Positions 44,603 to 53,454 of a stretch of DNA of 64,000 bases are shown here, one piece after another (positions within the stretch are counted from its first letter, which is position 1; every line of letters begins with the position of its first letter). The translations under genes were made by a program, and so were the position numbers. The stretch covers positions 2,852,001-2,916,000 of the forward strand of contig OY763407.1 of the NCBI GenBank assembly GCA_963667425.1, written 5' to 3'. The notes below the pieces were generated by a model. That model ran no database searches. It had not been told where the DNA came from and worked only from the letters and a program-made list of their open reading frames with translations. The DNA comes from G963667425 sp963667425 [NCBI: bacterium]. GTDB taxonomy: Bacteria > UBP6 > UBA1177.

Positions 44603-47600
44603 TTACTTTGATTCATGGAGTTTGCCTGAGAATACCTGATATATTACTCCATTGTAGTAGTAGGCTTCTCTCATGTAGTTCTTTTCTCCGCTCATTTTCT
44701 TAAGGCTTAATGAGCCGTTACTGTTTACTGCTTTGTACTGTCCGTTCTTGCAGCCCATGTATACTTCGCCTCCACTTACTGTAAGCTCTGCGTCATTACA
44801 TTCTTTCTTTTCTTCATCTTTCTTTACCGGATTGAGTATATCACTTATGTCGTAAAGTGCCAGCTTTCCTGTTTTGAATAGCTTGTCATGATAGATGTAA
44901 AGATAGTTTCCGCCTATTTCTATATCTTTTACCGGATAGTCTACACTTATGGTTTTTACTTTTTTGGGGTTTTCGAGTGTACTTATATCCCATATTGTAA
45001 CTTTTTTGTTTTCTCCGGCTATTAAATAGCTTCCGTGTATTCTTATGTTGTCACAGTCTTTGGTTGAGAGGGCATTCTTTCCGCTGAGGCTTCCATCACT
45101 TTCTATTTTGAGGATTTCTATTTTATTGCCTCCTGCTCCATAGAGGTAGTTGTCTTTTAGTGCTATGTTGTTGATGTTCCCTAACCAGTGGAGTTTTTCT
45201 TTGTTGAGGTCTCCGTCTTCTTCTATTGTTATTTCTCTTATTCCGCTGAGTCCTCCAAGGTAGAGATGGTTGCTTTTGCCTGCTACTGTCTTTTTATAGT
45301 CAAAGTATGTGTGGCTGTCATAGTTGTATTTTGAGAGTTTTGTGCACTCTCCTTCTTTAAGGATTCCGGGGTATATTCTGCTTCCTGTGTCGTATATGCA
45401 GTAATTTTCTTCGTAGACTATGCTGCTTGTCCATCCTTCAACTGCTGTTTCTGCTGTTGTTATTTCTCCGTTTGTAAGGTTTACTTCTGTTCTTAGCGCA
45501 TTGCCTTCACTGTTTATCTGTTTGCTGAAGAGTATGGCTTTTTCTGCTGTGGCCGAGATAAAGAGGTTGAATATTCCGTCTTCAGGGAGTGAATCTGTGA
45601 TTTGGTTAAATCCTGTTTCTTCTGTGTACTGCCATAGATCTGTTTTAGGTGCTATGCCGTACTTTTCAGAAGTATAGTTTCCGCCTCCTGCTATGTAGAG
45701 CGCTCCATTTACTACGCTGTAGTTTATTCTATCTCTTATTGCCGGTGCATTTGAACTGCTTACTTTTTCAAACTGATTTTCTGATGAGAGTTTGTAGAGT
45801 TCCATTACACTTGAGCCGTTTCCAAGTAGGTAGAGGCTTTCATTTATGTTTATAAGTGTCGGGTTGGTTACTGCCGGAAGCGCTGCTGCTAAGTAGAGTT
45901 TGGCTGTGTTTATTGTTGCTTCATTTTCCGCACTTACACTGTTTGATGCCATTGACTGCTGAATTATATTGTTCATTCCCATGTAGTAGAGGTTGGTTCC
46001 ATCTGTTATGTAGGCTTTGCCTGCATAGGTGGCTGAATATGGCTGAACTGTTCCTGAGCTTATTACTGATACTGGCTGCCAGTCTGTTCCTGAGTTTTCT
46101 CTGTTCATCCAGAGAACCAGTGCTGTGTCGCCTCCTCTGCTGAATTTGTAAACGTCTTCCTGTATGCTCATTGTGCTGCCTTCAGGTTCCATTGAGAATG
46201 GTCTTGCTGAAACAGTGTCTGTGAGAATATCATATTTCCAGAAGTTGAATGCCGAGGTGTCTCTTATATCCTGAAAAAAGCATTCAGGGCAGCCGCGAAG
46301 AAATTCGTTGTCTCTTGGGTATGGATCCAGATATTTCCAGAAGACTTTTGCTCCTGCAAAACCTTTTTGCATGCCATATCCTATTGATACTGGTGAATAT
46401 GATGACCTATCTGTTCTTGTATATACTTTCTGATTATGAAAATATTCAGGGTTTACTTCACTTCTTCCGTTGACATCAATTATATAAGGCACTGTTTTAT
46501 CACTTTTAAAACCTGCTGATGTCGTGTAGTTAAAAAAGGTTTCTATTCCCTCCAGATTTTCACTGCCAGTATAGCTTACGTTTGCAATATATTGGTTATA
46601 AAGCTTTTCATTTTCACATTTTATATCTTCTTTCCAGTCCCACGTTACTGTCTGTGTATTATCTGAATTTAAAATTTCTGTTATGTTGGAATAGGTGTAT
46701 TTTGACGAGTTGTCATCACATGTTTTGTTTTTAGATATTTCTTTCCATGATTCAATTCCAATTCCTCTTACTGGCGTCGGGTCACTTCCATGACTGAATG
46801 CATAATCTTCATCTTTTAATGGAAGCTGATTGCCATTGGATGTTGTGCAGTAACCGCCATCACCCCAGTAATTGCTTAAGTAATCATTGTTTACCCAGCA
46901 GTAGCGGGATTCTATTTTTTTACTGTAATCTTTTTCGTTTTCTTCAGTTTCTTTAACTGTATAGTTATTGTAGAGATTTATATACTTGTTTTTATAGAAA
47001 ACACCCCAGCAAATTTGCATATTGCCTGGTGAACATGTTCTGCCTCCTGCAAATTCATCTACAGGACGTTGTCCGTTTGACAGATATCTGTAAGTGTTAT
47101 CACAAGCATCTCCTACACCATCAAGATCCTGATCGGGCTGCCACATGTAAATTTTATGATCCAGGCTTTTTTGCATTTCACAACCATGCATAGATGTTAA
47201 TGTGTTAAATTTTGCACCTACATCAATACTGTTGTTACATTCGCCGTCATAATATTCTATTTTTTTACACTCACCACTTACTATTTCTTCTCCAAGTGAT
47301 ATAGGTATAGACGGATTGTAATTATTAAGGCAGCTGTCAATCATCTCTTTTTGAGGATCGTCTGCAAAAAAGCCGGTGTATTCCTGTCCAGCCATGTCAA
47401 AGAAAAACCTAACAGGTTCAAAATCTCTTTTACTATATTTGTTGTTACCTGTTATGGAATCAAAACTTAAAGAATGGTTGTCAACAGACCCTTTACAAGT
47501 ATAATCAAGAAGATGGTTATCACAAACTTCATCCTTATCTTCATCTATACAAAGAATTACTTCTCTATTTTCTACATCATAAAGAATAGGACAGTTATCT

Positions 47601-49225
47601 TCTGAATCCAGAAAACCATCACCATCAGAATCTTCACATGCATCACCTATCCCATTTTTGTTAAAATCTTCCTGTTTAGGATTTGAAGCATTTATGCAGT
47701 TATCTCTATAATACGGAACACCATCGTCATCATTTGGACATTTTTTCATTGTTCCATCATTATTCCAGCCACAAAAATTATAAGGATAAATATCTGTCAT
47801 AATTGTTTGAGCACCTTCATCTTCGTTAAAATCATACTCAACATCAAGCAAAGGTATAAGATCAATTATTTCTTTTATGAATGTCATCCATACTTTTTCA
47901 TCAAAAACAACAGAATTTCCATATTTTACCCATCCTGAAAACCAATATTCGTTTTTCCACCCCAGTTCAACATGAACCATTTTTATTTCACCAAAAAATC
48001 CTAGTTTTTCATAATATTTGTATCCATCTATTACACTTAGATGCTTTATGGCCCATTTTTCAGAAGCAAATGTCCATTCATAAAACCATAAATCAAGTAT
48101 AAACTTCAGTGTAACAACTGTTCTTGAACTAAGAATCATAGGATGACCAAGAGTAATTTGTTGAGCTAATTTAATAAAACCTTGTTGTCCAGATTTTGCA
48201 GGTTCTATGAAATGAAAATCATTTGCATATCCAAAGTAATCATAAAAGGCTTTTTTTTGATTGATTATTGTTGTCTTAGATTCATCAGGTGTCCATTCCA
48301 TGTCAACAGCAACACCTATGTCATACAAGAGTTTAGGGATGGATGATTTTTCTGGTTCAAAATTTAATAAAAGATCCTGTCCTGCATCATAAAGATAATT
48401 GTTACATGGAATTCCTCCTTCACAAAAACCTCCTATGGGGGCATTATATTCTCCCCATGGAATAGCATCATTTTTTGCTTCTTTGGAAGATTGCCATTTG
48501 TCAGGGTATTTGTAATATGAGATTATTTGTCCCATAGACATTGCGCCACATCCAACAATGTTTCTCATTGGAATCCCCGGTGTGGATGGTATTTGAGCAT
48601 TATAAGGATAATCCTGATGCCATTTTCGTAATCTTTCAGGCAGCAAAGGGCCTCCTTCATCTGAATATGGAAAATCATTGTTATTTTTTGATGTATCAAT
48701 TATAGATGTTGTATTGTTAATTATATTTTCCCACTTAGTTTCATTTTGTGCTATTATTTCAGGTACTGTCTGTAAAAATTTAAGTGGCCAATCCTTAAAG
48801 CCTTCTTCAAGCCATTTTATACCGTTGTTTAATGGTATTATTTCAAGCTTTAAAAGTTTTAATACATTAAATATATTGTCATTTTGAATATATGTTGAAT
48901 CTTTTATGTCTTCATAGTTCTGGCTCAAAGTTATCATGCTGATAGGTTCCAATTCTGTTGCAGGAGCTACCATGACAAAGCCTTGTGGAAGTAGCGGTAT
49001 AACCCAGTTTACAGTGTAATTTCCTTCTTTAACTGAAAGAATATTTTCTGTATCAACAGAATATGTCTGATTTAATTCATTGTTTTCCTTAAATTTTTCA
49101 TTAATTAAAGTTTCAAGTAACGGGGCTATTGTCTGAACATCTTCTAGTGTCGTTGCCCTTGCAAAAATAATTAATGGTAATAAAAAAATAATGAATAAAC
49201 ATAAAATGCGGATTTTAAAAAACAT
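44603..49225 (-). CDS. Large exported C10 (streptopain-like) cysteine peptidase with Ca repeats and propeller
   Basis: The 1540-residue product has a signal peptide (about 1-22). A propeptide-like region leads to a C10 peptidase domain: nucleophile Cys226 in VGCGAMSMGQIISYYKYP and catalytic His395 in KHLSVIDGYK, with VHVELGWKN after it. Residues 480-590 hold thrombospondin-type-3 Ca repeats (DSDGDGFLDSEDNCP). Mid-part Cys-rich sequence is followed by Kelch-like and LVIVD-like propeller repeats (NHLYLGGLSGI, GSYLIAGENKKVTIWDIS) up to the end. It is far larger than known streptopains (about 400 residues). It probably acts at the cell surface on proteins or peptides. No outer-membrane autotransporter or sorting signal is evident. 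Confidence 0.85.
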   Translation of the reverse strand: MFFKIRILCLFIIFLLPLIIFARATTLEDVQTIAPLLETLINEKFKENNELNQTYSVDTENILSVKEGNYTVNWVIPLLPQGFVMVAPATELEPISMITLSQNYEDIKDSTYIQNDNIFNVLKLLKLEIIPLNNGIKWLEEGFKDWPLKFLQTVPEIIAQNETKWENIINNTTSIIDTSKNNNDFPYSDEGGPLLPERLRKWHQDYPYNAQIPSTPGIPMRNIVGCGAMSMGQIISYYKYPDKWQSSKEAKNDAIPWGEYNAPIGGFCEGGIPCNNYLYDAGQDLLLNFEPEKSSIPKLLYDIGVAVDMEWTPDESKTTIINQKKAFYDYFGYANDFHFIEPAKSGQQGFIKLAQQITLGHPMILSSRTVVTLKFILDLWFYEWTFASEKWAIKHLSVIDGYKYYEKLGFFGEIKMVHVELGWKNEYWFSGWVKYGNSVVFDEKVWMTFIKEIIDLIPLLDVEYDFNEDEGAQTIMTDIYPYNFCGWNNDGTMKKCPNDDDGVPYYRDNCINASNPKQEDFNKNGIGDACEDSDGDGFLDSEDNCPILYDVENREVILCIDEDKDEVCDNHLLDYTCKGSVDNHSLSFDSITGNNKYSKRDFEPVRFFFDMAGQEYTGFFADDPQKEMIDSCLNNYNPSIPISLGEEIVSGECKKIEYYDGECNNSIDVGAKFNTLTSMHGCEMQKSLDHKIYMWQPDQDLDGVGDACDNTYRYLSNGQRPVDEFAGGRTCSPGNMQICWGVFYKNKYINLYNNYTVKETEENEKDYSKKIESRYCWVNNDYLSNYWGDGGYCTTSNGNQLPLKDEDYAFSHGSDPTPVRGIGIESWKEISKNKTCDDNSSKYTYSNITEILNSDNTQTVTWDWKEDIKCENEKLYNQYIANVSYTGSENLEGIETFFNYTTSAGFKSDKTVPYIIDVNGRSEVNPEYFHNQKVYTRTDRSSYSPVSIGYGMQKGFAGAKVFWKYLDPYPRDNEFLRGCPECFFQDIRDTSAFNFWKYDILTDTVSARPFSMEPEGSTMSIQEDVYKFSRGGDTALVLWMNRENSGTDWQPVSVISSGTVQPYSATYAGKAYITDGTNLYYMGMNNIIQQSMASNSVSAENEATINTAKLYLAAALPAVTNPTLININESLYLLGNGSSVMELYKLSSENQFEKVSSSNAPAIRDRINYSVVNGALYIAGGGNYTSEKYGIAPKTDLWQYTEETGFNQITDSLPEDGIFNLFISATAEKAILFSKQINSEGNALRTEVNLTNGEITTAETAVEGWTSSIVYEENYCIYDTGSRIYPGILKEGECTKLSKYNYDSHTYFDYKKTVAGKSNHLYLGGLSGIREITIEEDGDLNKEKLHWLGNINNIALKDNYLYGAGGNKIEILKIESDGSLSGKNALSTKDCDNIRIHGSYLIAGENKKVTIWDISTLENPKKVKTISVDYPVKDIEIGGNYLYIYHDKLFKTGKLALYDISDILNPVKKDEEKKECNDAELTVSGGEVYMGCKNGQYKAVNSNGSLSLKKMSGEKNYMREAYYYNGVIYQVFSGKLHESK

Positions 49226-49670
49226 AAAAAACCTCCTTTAAAAACATCAGCCATCAATACAATGAAAAAAATTTTTATAAAACGAAATAAACTTGCTCCA
49301 ACAACCAACATTTAAATTTTAAATTTTAAGATGTCAAGGAATCAAAGTCTTTTTTTTTTGATGGGTTTCAGATGTTAACGTTTCTTTTTTCCAATTTTTT
49401 TAAACACTGGAAAAATTATTTCCCTTGTGTCTCAACGTTTAGAGAAAATCTGTGATGCTAATTTTCACACTTTTTGAAACACTGGACATTTTGAATTTTT
49501 TTTTTTATGAAAAGATTTTAATTTTTAAAAATAATGAAAGAATTAAGTTAATGTTATTTTACAACATCAGAGTCAGAGATGATGTCACTGTTTCTTTTGG
49601 ATTTGTTCTTGTTGCACAAAAACATTAATTATTTCGATTTACTTTTCAAATGGTTTTTTGCTTTTTATTC
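49226..49670. other. AT-rich intergenic region with possible promoter
   Basis: 445 bases without a convincing gene, with long T- and A-runs. On the minus strand TTGACA (49337-49332) could be the -35 box of the peptidase gene, but the matching -10 (TAAATG) is weak. No clear hairpin terminator was seen. Confidence 0.4.
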
Positions 49671-51638
49671 TTACTGCTTTATAAATTTGATTCCTGATTT
49701 CTGATTTATTTCTATCATGTAGTTTGCAGGAATGTTTTTAAATGTTGAGATTGTTCCTTCTTTATCCGGCCATTTTATTTCTATTTCATCTGCAACGCAA
49801 ACTGAACCGGTTCCGATTATCATTAAATCATCCTGCTGAAATCCGGTAAGTCCATTGCTTCCCTGAATTTCTCTGACAAATTTCCTGTCGCCTGATTTTA
49901 TAGTTATCCATGCGCCAATTGCGTCTTTGTTTGAGCCACCTTCTTCTCCAGAGCCTATAAGTTTTATCATGAATCTGTTTCCCTGAACCGGCGTATCATT
50001 TCTGTAGACTGTTATCCAGTTGTCAGTGGGTGCTGTACCGCTCCATCTCATTGTGGATAATCCTACAACAAGGTCGTAATCTCCGTCTCTGTCGTAATCA
50101 ATTAGTCCTGCTCCATGAGCTCTTAATTTTGCAACTTCTGCCGAGCTGGCAACATTTTTAAATGTGCCGTCATTTTGCTGCTGGTAGAGCAGTGCTTTTG
50201 TGCCGTCGTAGTCGCTGCTTGCTATGTAAAAATCCATTTTGCCGTCGTTATCAAAATCTGCTGCAAATCCTCCGAGGTCGCCATCGTTCCATGAGCCTGT
50301 TCTTGTTCTGGTTATTCCGCTTTCTTTTTCACTGAGTCTTCTGAATGGTTTTTCAGGGAATCCGTCATTCATCATAATGTGTGTTCTGTCTGATGAGGCT
50401 CCAACGTGCCAGTGTGCAAGTTCAACTGAAACTATATCAAGGTCTCCGTCATTGTCAAAGTCGGCACATATATGATTTGATGTGTTTCCTCCAAGTCTGT
50501 ATGGCTGATCGCTGAATCCTGGTGTCCAGTTTTCTGTCATGCCGTCACAGCTTATCATTGCTGATCCTGCATCTTTACAGTATGGATCATCCTGTCTAAT
50601 TGAGCAGTAGCAGAGGAAAAAGTTGTCATCGGAATAGTCTTCATTGTCATCTGAGCCGAAATCGGTTTTCATTGTTACATTTTCAAATGTTCCATGGTTG
50701 TTTCTGAATATAAGGTTAAAGGCTCTTCCATAAGCTGTTGACATAAGTTCGTCCCAGCCGTCGCCGTCGAGATCACATGCTGCTGCTCCCCAAGATGGGC
50801 GGGTGTATGTTCCATTTGCAAGTGTTTCTTCTGTCGGCAGAAATGTTTCAGCTCCGATTTCTTTTGTGACGTCTGTAAATTTGCCTGTTCCGTCACCTTT
50901 GTAGATGGTATCCATTACTGATGATTCTAAATATCCGTATGTGCCGTAATGATGCGCCACGTAAATATCAAGGAATCCGTCTTTGTTGTAGTCTGTAAAT
51001 ACAACTGATGTTACCGGATCGATATAGTTTTCATCGGGTGTAAAGTACATGAGTTTCTGTTTTGAAAAGTGGCCTTCGCAGTCGTTCATGTAAATGTCTG
51101 AGCCGTTTGGTGCGGTTGCCGCTTGCTCGGAATTTAAATTTACTGCATTAAAGGCATCTTTACAGCCGTCATTATTTAAGTCTGCAAAAACTATAAATGT
51201 TGATGCTCTGTAATTTTCAGGATCTGTTGATGCAAAAAGCCCTGATTCTTCTGTCCAGTCTTTAAATGTTCCGTCTCCATTGTTTAATAAAATTCTGTAG
51301 AGTTTTTTCTCCGCAGCTTTTGCCTGACCGGCACTTGAACCTTTGCTAATTGATAGATCGGGAAGTCCATCATTATTTATATCGGCTATAACTATGTTGC
51401 TTCCGGCGACGGCGAGCCCTGTTTCATCAAGACCGAGCTCTGCTGTTACATCTGTGAATTTAAGTTCTGAAGGTGTGTCGCTGAATTCTCTGCACTGCGG
51501 TTCGGGAATGTTTTCTTCATCTGTCATAATTGTGTCTGTGTCTGGACTTTCATTGTCATTTGATGAAGATGAACCTCCATCATCACATCCTGCAGATATA
51601 AAAATAAAAATCAGTATAAACAGGTATAAAAATCTCAT
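49671..51638 (-). CDS. FG-GAP/VCBS-repeat lipoprotein with UnbV-like C-terminal domain
   Basis: The 655-residue product has a lipoprotein signal (SAGC at residue 18) and a short acidic tether. It holds seven or more FG-GAP/VCBS beta-propeller repeats with Ca-binding loops (DINNDGLPDLS, DLNNDGCKDAF, DYNKDGFLDIY, DFDNDGDLDIV, DYDRDGDYDLV). The C-terminal 120 residues match the ASPIC/UnbV domain (IGAWITIKSGDRKF, GSNGLTGFQ, IEIKWPDK). CRTAC1-like and other integrin-like surface proteins have this layout. It is likely a surface-bound adhesion or binding protein. CAGGAGG precedes the ATG. Confidence 0.9.
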   Translation of the reverse strand: MRFLYLFILIFIFISAGCDDGGSSSSNDNESPDTDTIMTDEENIPEPQCREFSDTPSELKFTDVTAELGLDETGLAVAGSNIVIADINNDGLPDLSISKGSSAGQAKAAEKKLYRILLNNGDGTFKDWTEESGLFASTDPENYRASTFIVFADLNNDGCKDAFNAVNLNSEQAATAPNGSDIYMNDCEGHFSKQKLMYFTPDENYIDPVTSVVFTDYNKDGFLDIYVAHHYGTYGYLESSVMDTIYKGDGTGKFTDVTKEIGAETFLPTEETLANGTYTRPSWGAAACDLDGDGWDELMSTAYGRAFNLIFRNNHGTFENVTMKTDFGSDDNEDYSDDNFFLCYCSIRQDDPYCKDAGSAMISCDGMTENWTPGFSDQPYRLGGNTSNHICADFDNDGDLDIVSVELAHWHVGASSDRTHIMMNDGFPEKPFRRLSEKESGITRTRTGSWNDGDLGGFAADFDNDGKMDFYIASSDYDGTKALLYQQQNDGTFKNVASSAEVAKLRAHGAGLIDYDRDGDYDLVVGLSTMRWSGTAPTDNWITVYRNDTPVQGNRFMIKLIGSGEEGGSNKDAIGAWITIKSGDRKFVREIQGSNGLTGFQQDDLMIIGTGSVCVADEIEIKWPDKEGTISTFKNIPANYMIEINQKSGIKFIKQ

Positions 51639-51751
51639 ATTCGCCTCCTGAATTTTTATAAAATAATAACACTGTCTGGATGATACAATAACTGATTTAA
51701 TAGTGCAAAATAATTTGATTAAAATGATAATGTATGAAAAAAGAAATATTG

Positions 51752-51970
51752 TTAATCTTCTTTTTTTGAAATAAAAGCTTTTTTTATCCAGTTCCGATTA
51801 AGTATTATGTGAATAATTGCAGTTAATATAAATAGGTATCCTGATATCGGGTGCACTGTTCCATATGTTTTCATAGTCATTAGGTCTTTTAGAATAATTG
51901 TCATAATTAAAGCTACAAAAGAAAAGCCCAGTATTATATTGACTATTTTTAGTAAGCTGTTTTTTTTCAT
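51752..51970 (-). CDS. Small DUF4405-like membrane protein
   Basis: The 72-residue product has two helices. Its motif HPISGYLFILTAIIHIILNRNWIKKAF, with two His spaced 14 apart plus NRNW, matches DUF4405, a family related to the haem-binding b-type cytochrome fold. The start has GAGG upstream. It lies 12 nt downstream of glutamine synthetase and may be cotranscribed, without an obvious functional tie. Confidence 0.75.
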   Translation of the reverse strand: MKKNSLLKIVNIILGFSFVALIMTIILKDLMTMKTYGTVHPISGYLFILTAIIHIILNRNWIKKAFISKKED

Positions 51971-51982
51971 TTTTATTCCTCA

Positions 51983-53326
51983 TTAGAAATAGAGTTCATA
52001 TTCCTGAGGTGTCGGAGCATTGTAAATATACTCGGCTTCCTGATTTTTTATTTTTATCCATGTATTTATAAGACCTTCAGGGAAAACACCTTTCAGATAT
52101 TCACTATCTTCTTCAAGTCCTTTAAGCACAAGCCTTAAATTAAGTGGAAATGGTTTTTCATCTTCAGAATTATAGCCCAGAGCAACAGGATCCATACCTT
52201 TTTTTATTCCATCAAGTCCTGCAAGAGCCATTGCTGAGAGCATGTAGTAAATGTTCGATGATGCATCACCGGTTCTGAATTCTATTCTGACAGAGTCTTT
52301 TTTAAGATATCCAGGTATTCTTATTGCTGCAGCTCTTGAACCTTTTGCAAATGTTGCATTCATTGGTGCTTCATATCCAGGAACAAGTCTTCTGTATGAA
52401 TTTGTGCTTGGATTTGTAAAGGCAAGAAGTGATCCTGTAAGACTGTGAGAGAGAATTCCTGCTGTATAGTTCAGTGCTGTTTTACTTAAATTGAAAATTT
52501 CTTCACCAGGCATTATGGTTTTTCCGTTTTTTGTGAGATACTGATGTACATGAAGTCCATTACCAGCAAGTTTATACATAGGTTTTGGCATAAATGTAAC
52601 AGAAAGACCTATTTCATCGGCTACACATTTTATTATCCATTTCGCAAGTGAAACTTTGTCTGCCACTTCACATAAACTCATAAAGTTAAGTTCAATTTCA
52701 AGCTGTGCTGCTGAAACTTCATGGTGATGATATTTTACAGGAATCCCTATGGATTCCATTATTGTTACAGACTCATTTCTTAAAAATTCATATTTATCTT
52801 CAGGGGAGAAACGGTGATAGCCTTTCTGATTTCCAAATCTGGGCATTGTATCATATTCTTCACCAAGACCTTCACTGGTCTCAACTGCATAGAAGGAATG
52901 ATCTGGGGCTGTTGAGTATCTTACTTTGTCAAAAACGTGGAATTCAAGTTCGACAAGCATTTTAAGATCTTCCGCTATTCCTGATTTTTTTATTTCTGCA
53001 AGAGTGTTTTTTGTTATGTTTCTCGGATAATCCAGAAAAGGTTCACCGGATGTTTTCAGAACATCACAGAAAACGTGGGCTGTAGTGTATCCATCTTTAT
53101 CTTCTATAAAAGCTGTTGTCATATCTGGTATAGCTATCATATCTGAATCTGTAACTTTGGCAAAGCCGAAATTTGAAGCATCAAAGCCTATTCCTTCTTC
53201 AAGAATTTTATCGGTTATATAACCTTTGGGGATAGAGACATGTTTTATTGTTCCATGAATATCGACCATAAGAAAATCAAGAAAGTCTATAGATTCAATA
53301 TTGCCGTCAAATTTTCTTAAATTCAT
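51983..53326 (-). CDS. glnA: Glutamine synthetase, type I (alpha-like), divergent
   Basis: The 447-residue enzyme would form glutamine from glutamate, ammonia and ATP. It has the beta-grasp N domain, VELEFHVF, HHHEVSAAQLEIEL, KPMYKLAGNGLHVHQYL, NPSTNSYRRLVPGYEAP and RIEFRTGDASSNIYYMLSA. It is the short form: the adenylylation-site region (NLY(D/H)) of beta-type enzymes is absent. Unusually, the conserved DGSS(I) near residue 50 reads DASNFGF. The second of two adjacent ATGs was chosen for better spacing from GGAGG. I am sure of the fold, less of the exact substrate. Confidence 0.88.
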   Translation of the reverse strand: MNLRKFDGNIESIDFLDFLMVDIHGTIKHVSIPKGYITDKILEEGIGFDASNFGFAKVTDSDMIAIPDMTTAFIEDKDGYTTAHVFCDVLKTSGEPFLDYPRNITKNTLAEIKKSGIAEDLKMLVELEFHVFDKVRYSTAPDHSFYAVETSEGLGEEYDTMPRFGNQKGYHRFSPEDKYEFLRNESVTIMESIGIPVKYHHHEVSAAQLEIELNFMSLCEVADKVSLAKWIIKCVADEIGLSVTFMPKPMYKLAGNGLHVHQYLTKNGKTIMPGEEIFNLSKTALNYTAGILSHSLTGSLLAFTNPSTNSYRRLVPGYEAPMNATFAKGSRAAAIRIPGYLKKDSVRIEFRTGDASSNIYYMLSAMALAGLDGIKKGMDPVALGYNSEDEKPFPLNLRLVLKGLEEDSEYLKGVFPEGLINTWIKIKNQEAEYIYNAPTPQEYELYF

Positions 53327-53454
53327 CATCAGCCTCCAATAGCATTGTTAAAAAACGGTAAAGTAAAGAACTCTAATATAATGTAAATCAATTTTCAAAT
53401 ATTTTAGGATATTTTTAGATAAAAATTATAGTTCTGGAAAATATTTTAGAAAAG

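Noticed and set aside
45649-46143. Leu/Cys-rich plus-strand frames over the large peptidase
   Set aside because: Antisense to a continuous 1540-codon frame with conserved domains.
51798-51983. Alternative frame over the DUF4405-like gene
   Set aside because: Asn/Tyr-rich, no family; the other frame has clear membrane helices and His motif.
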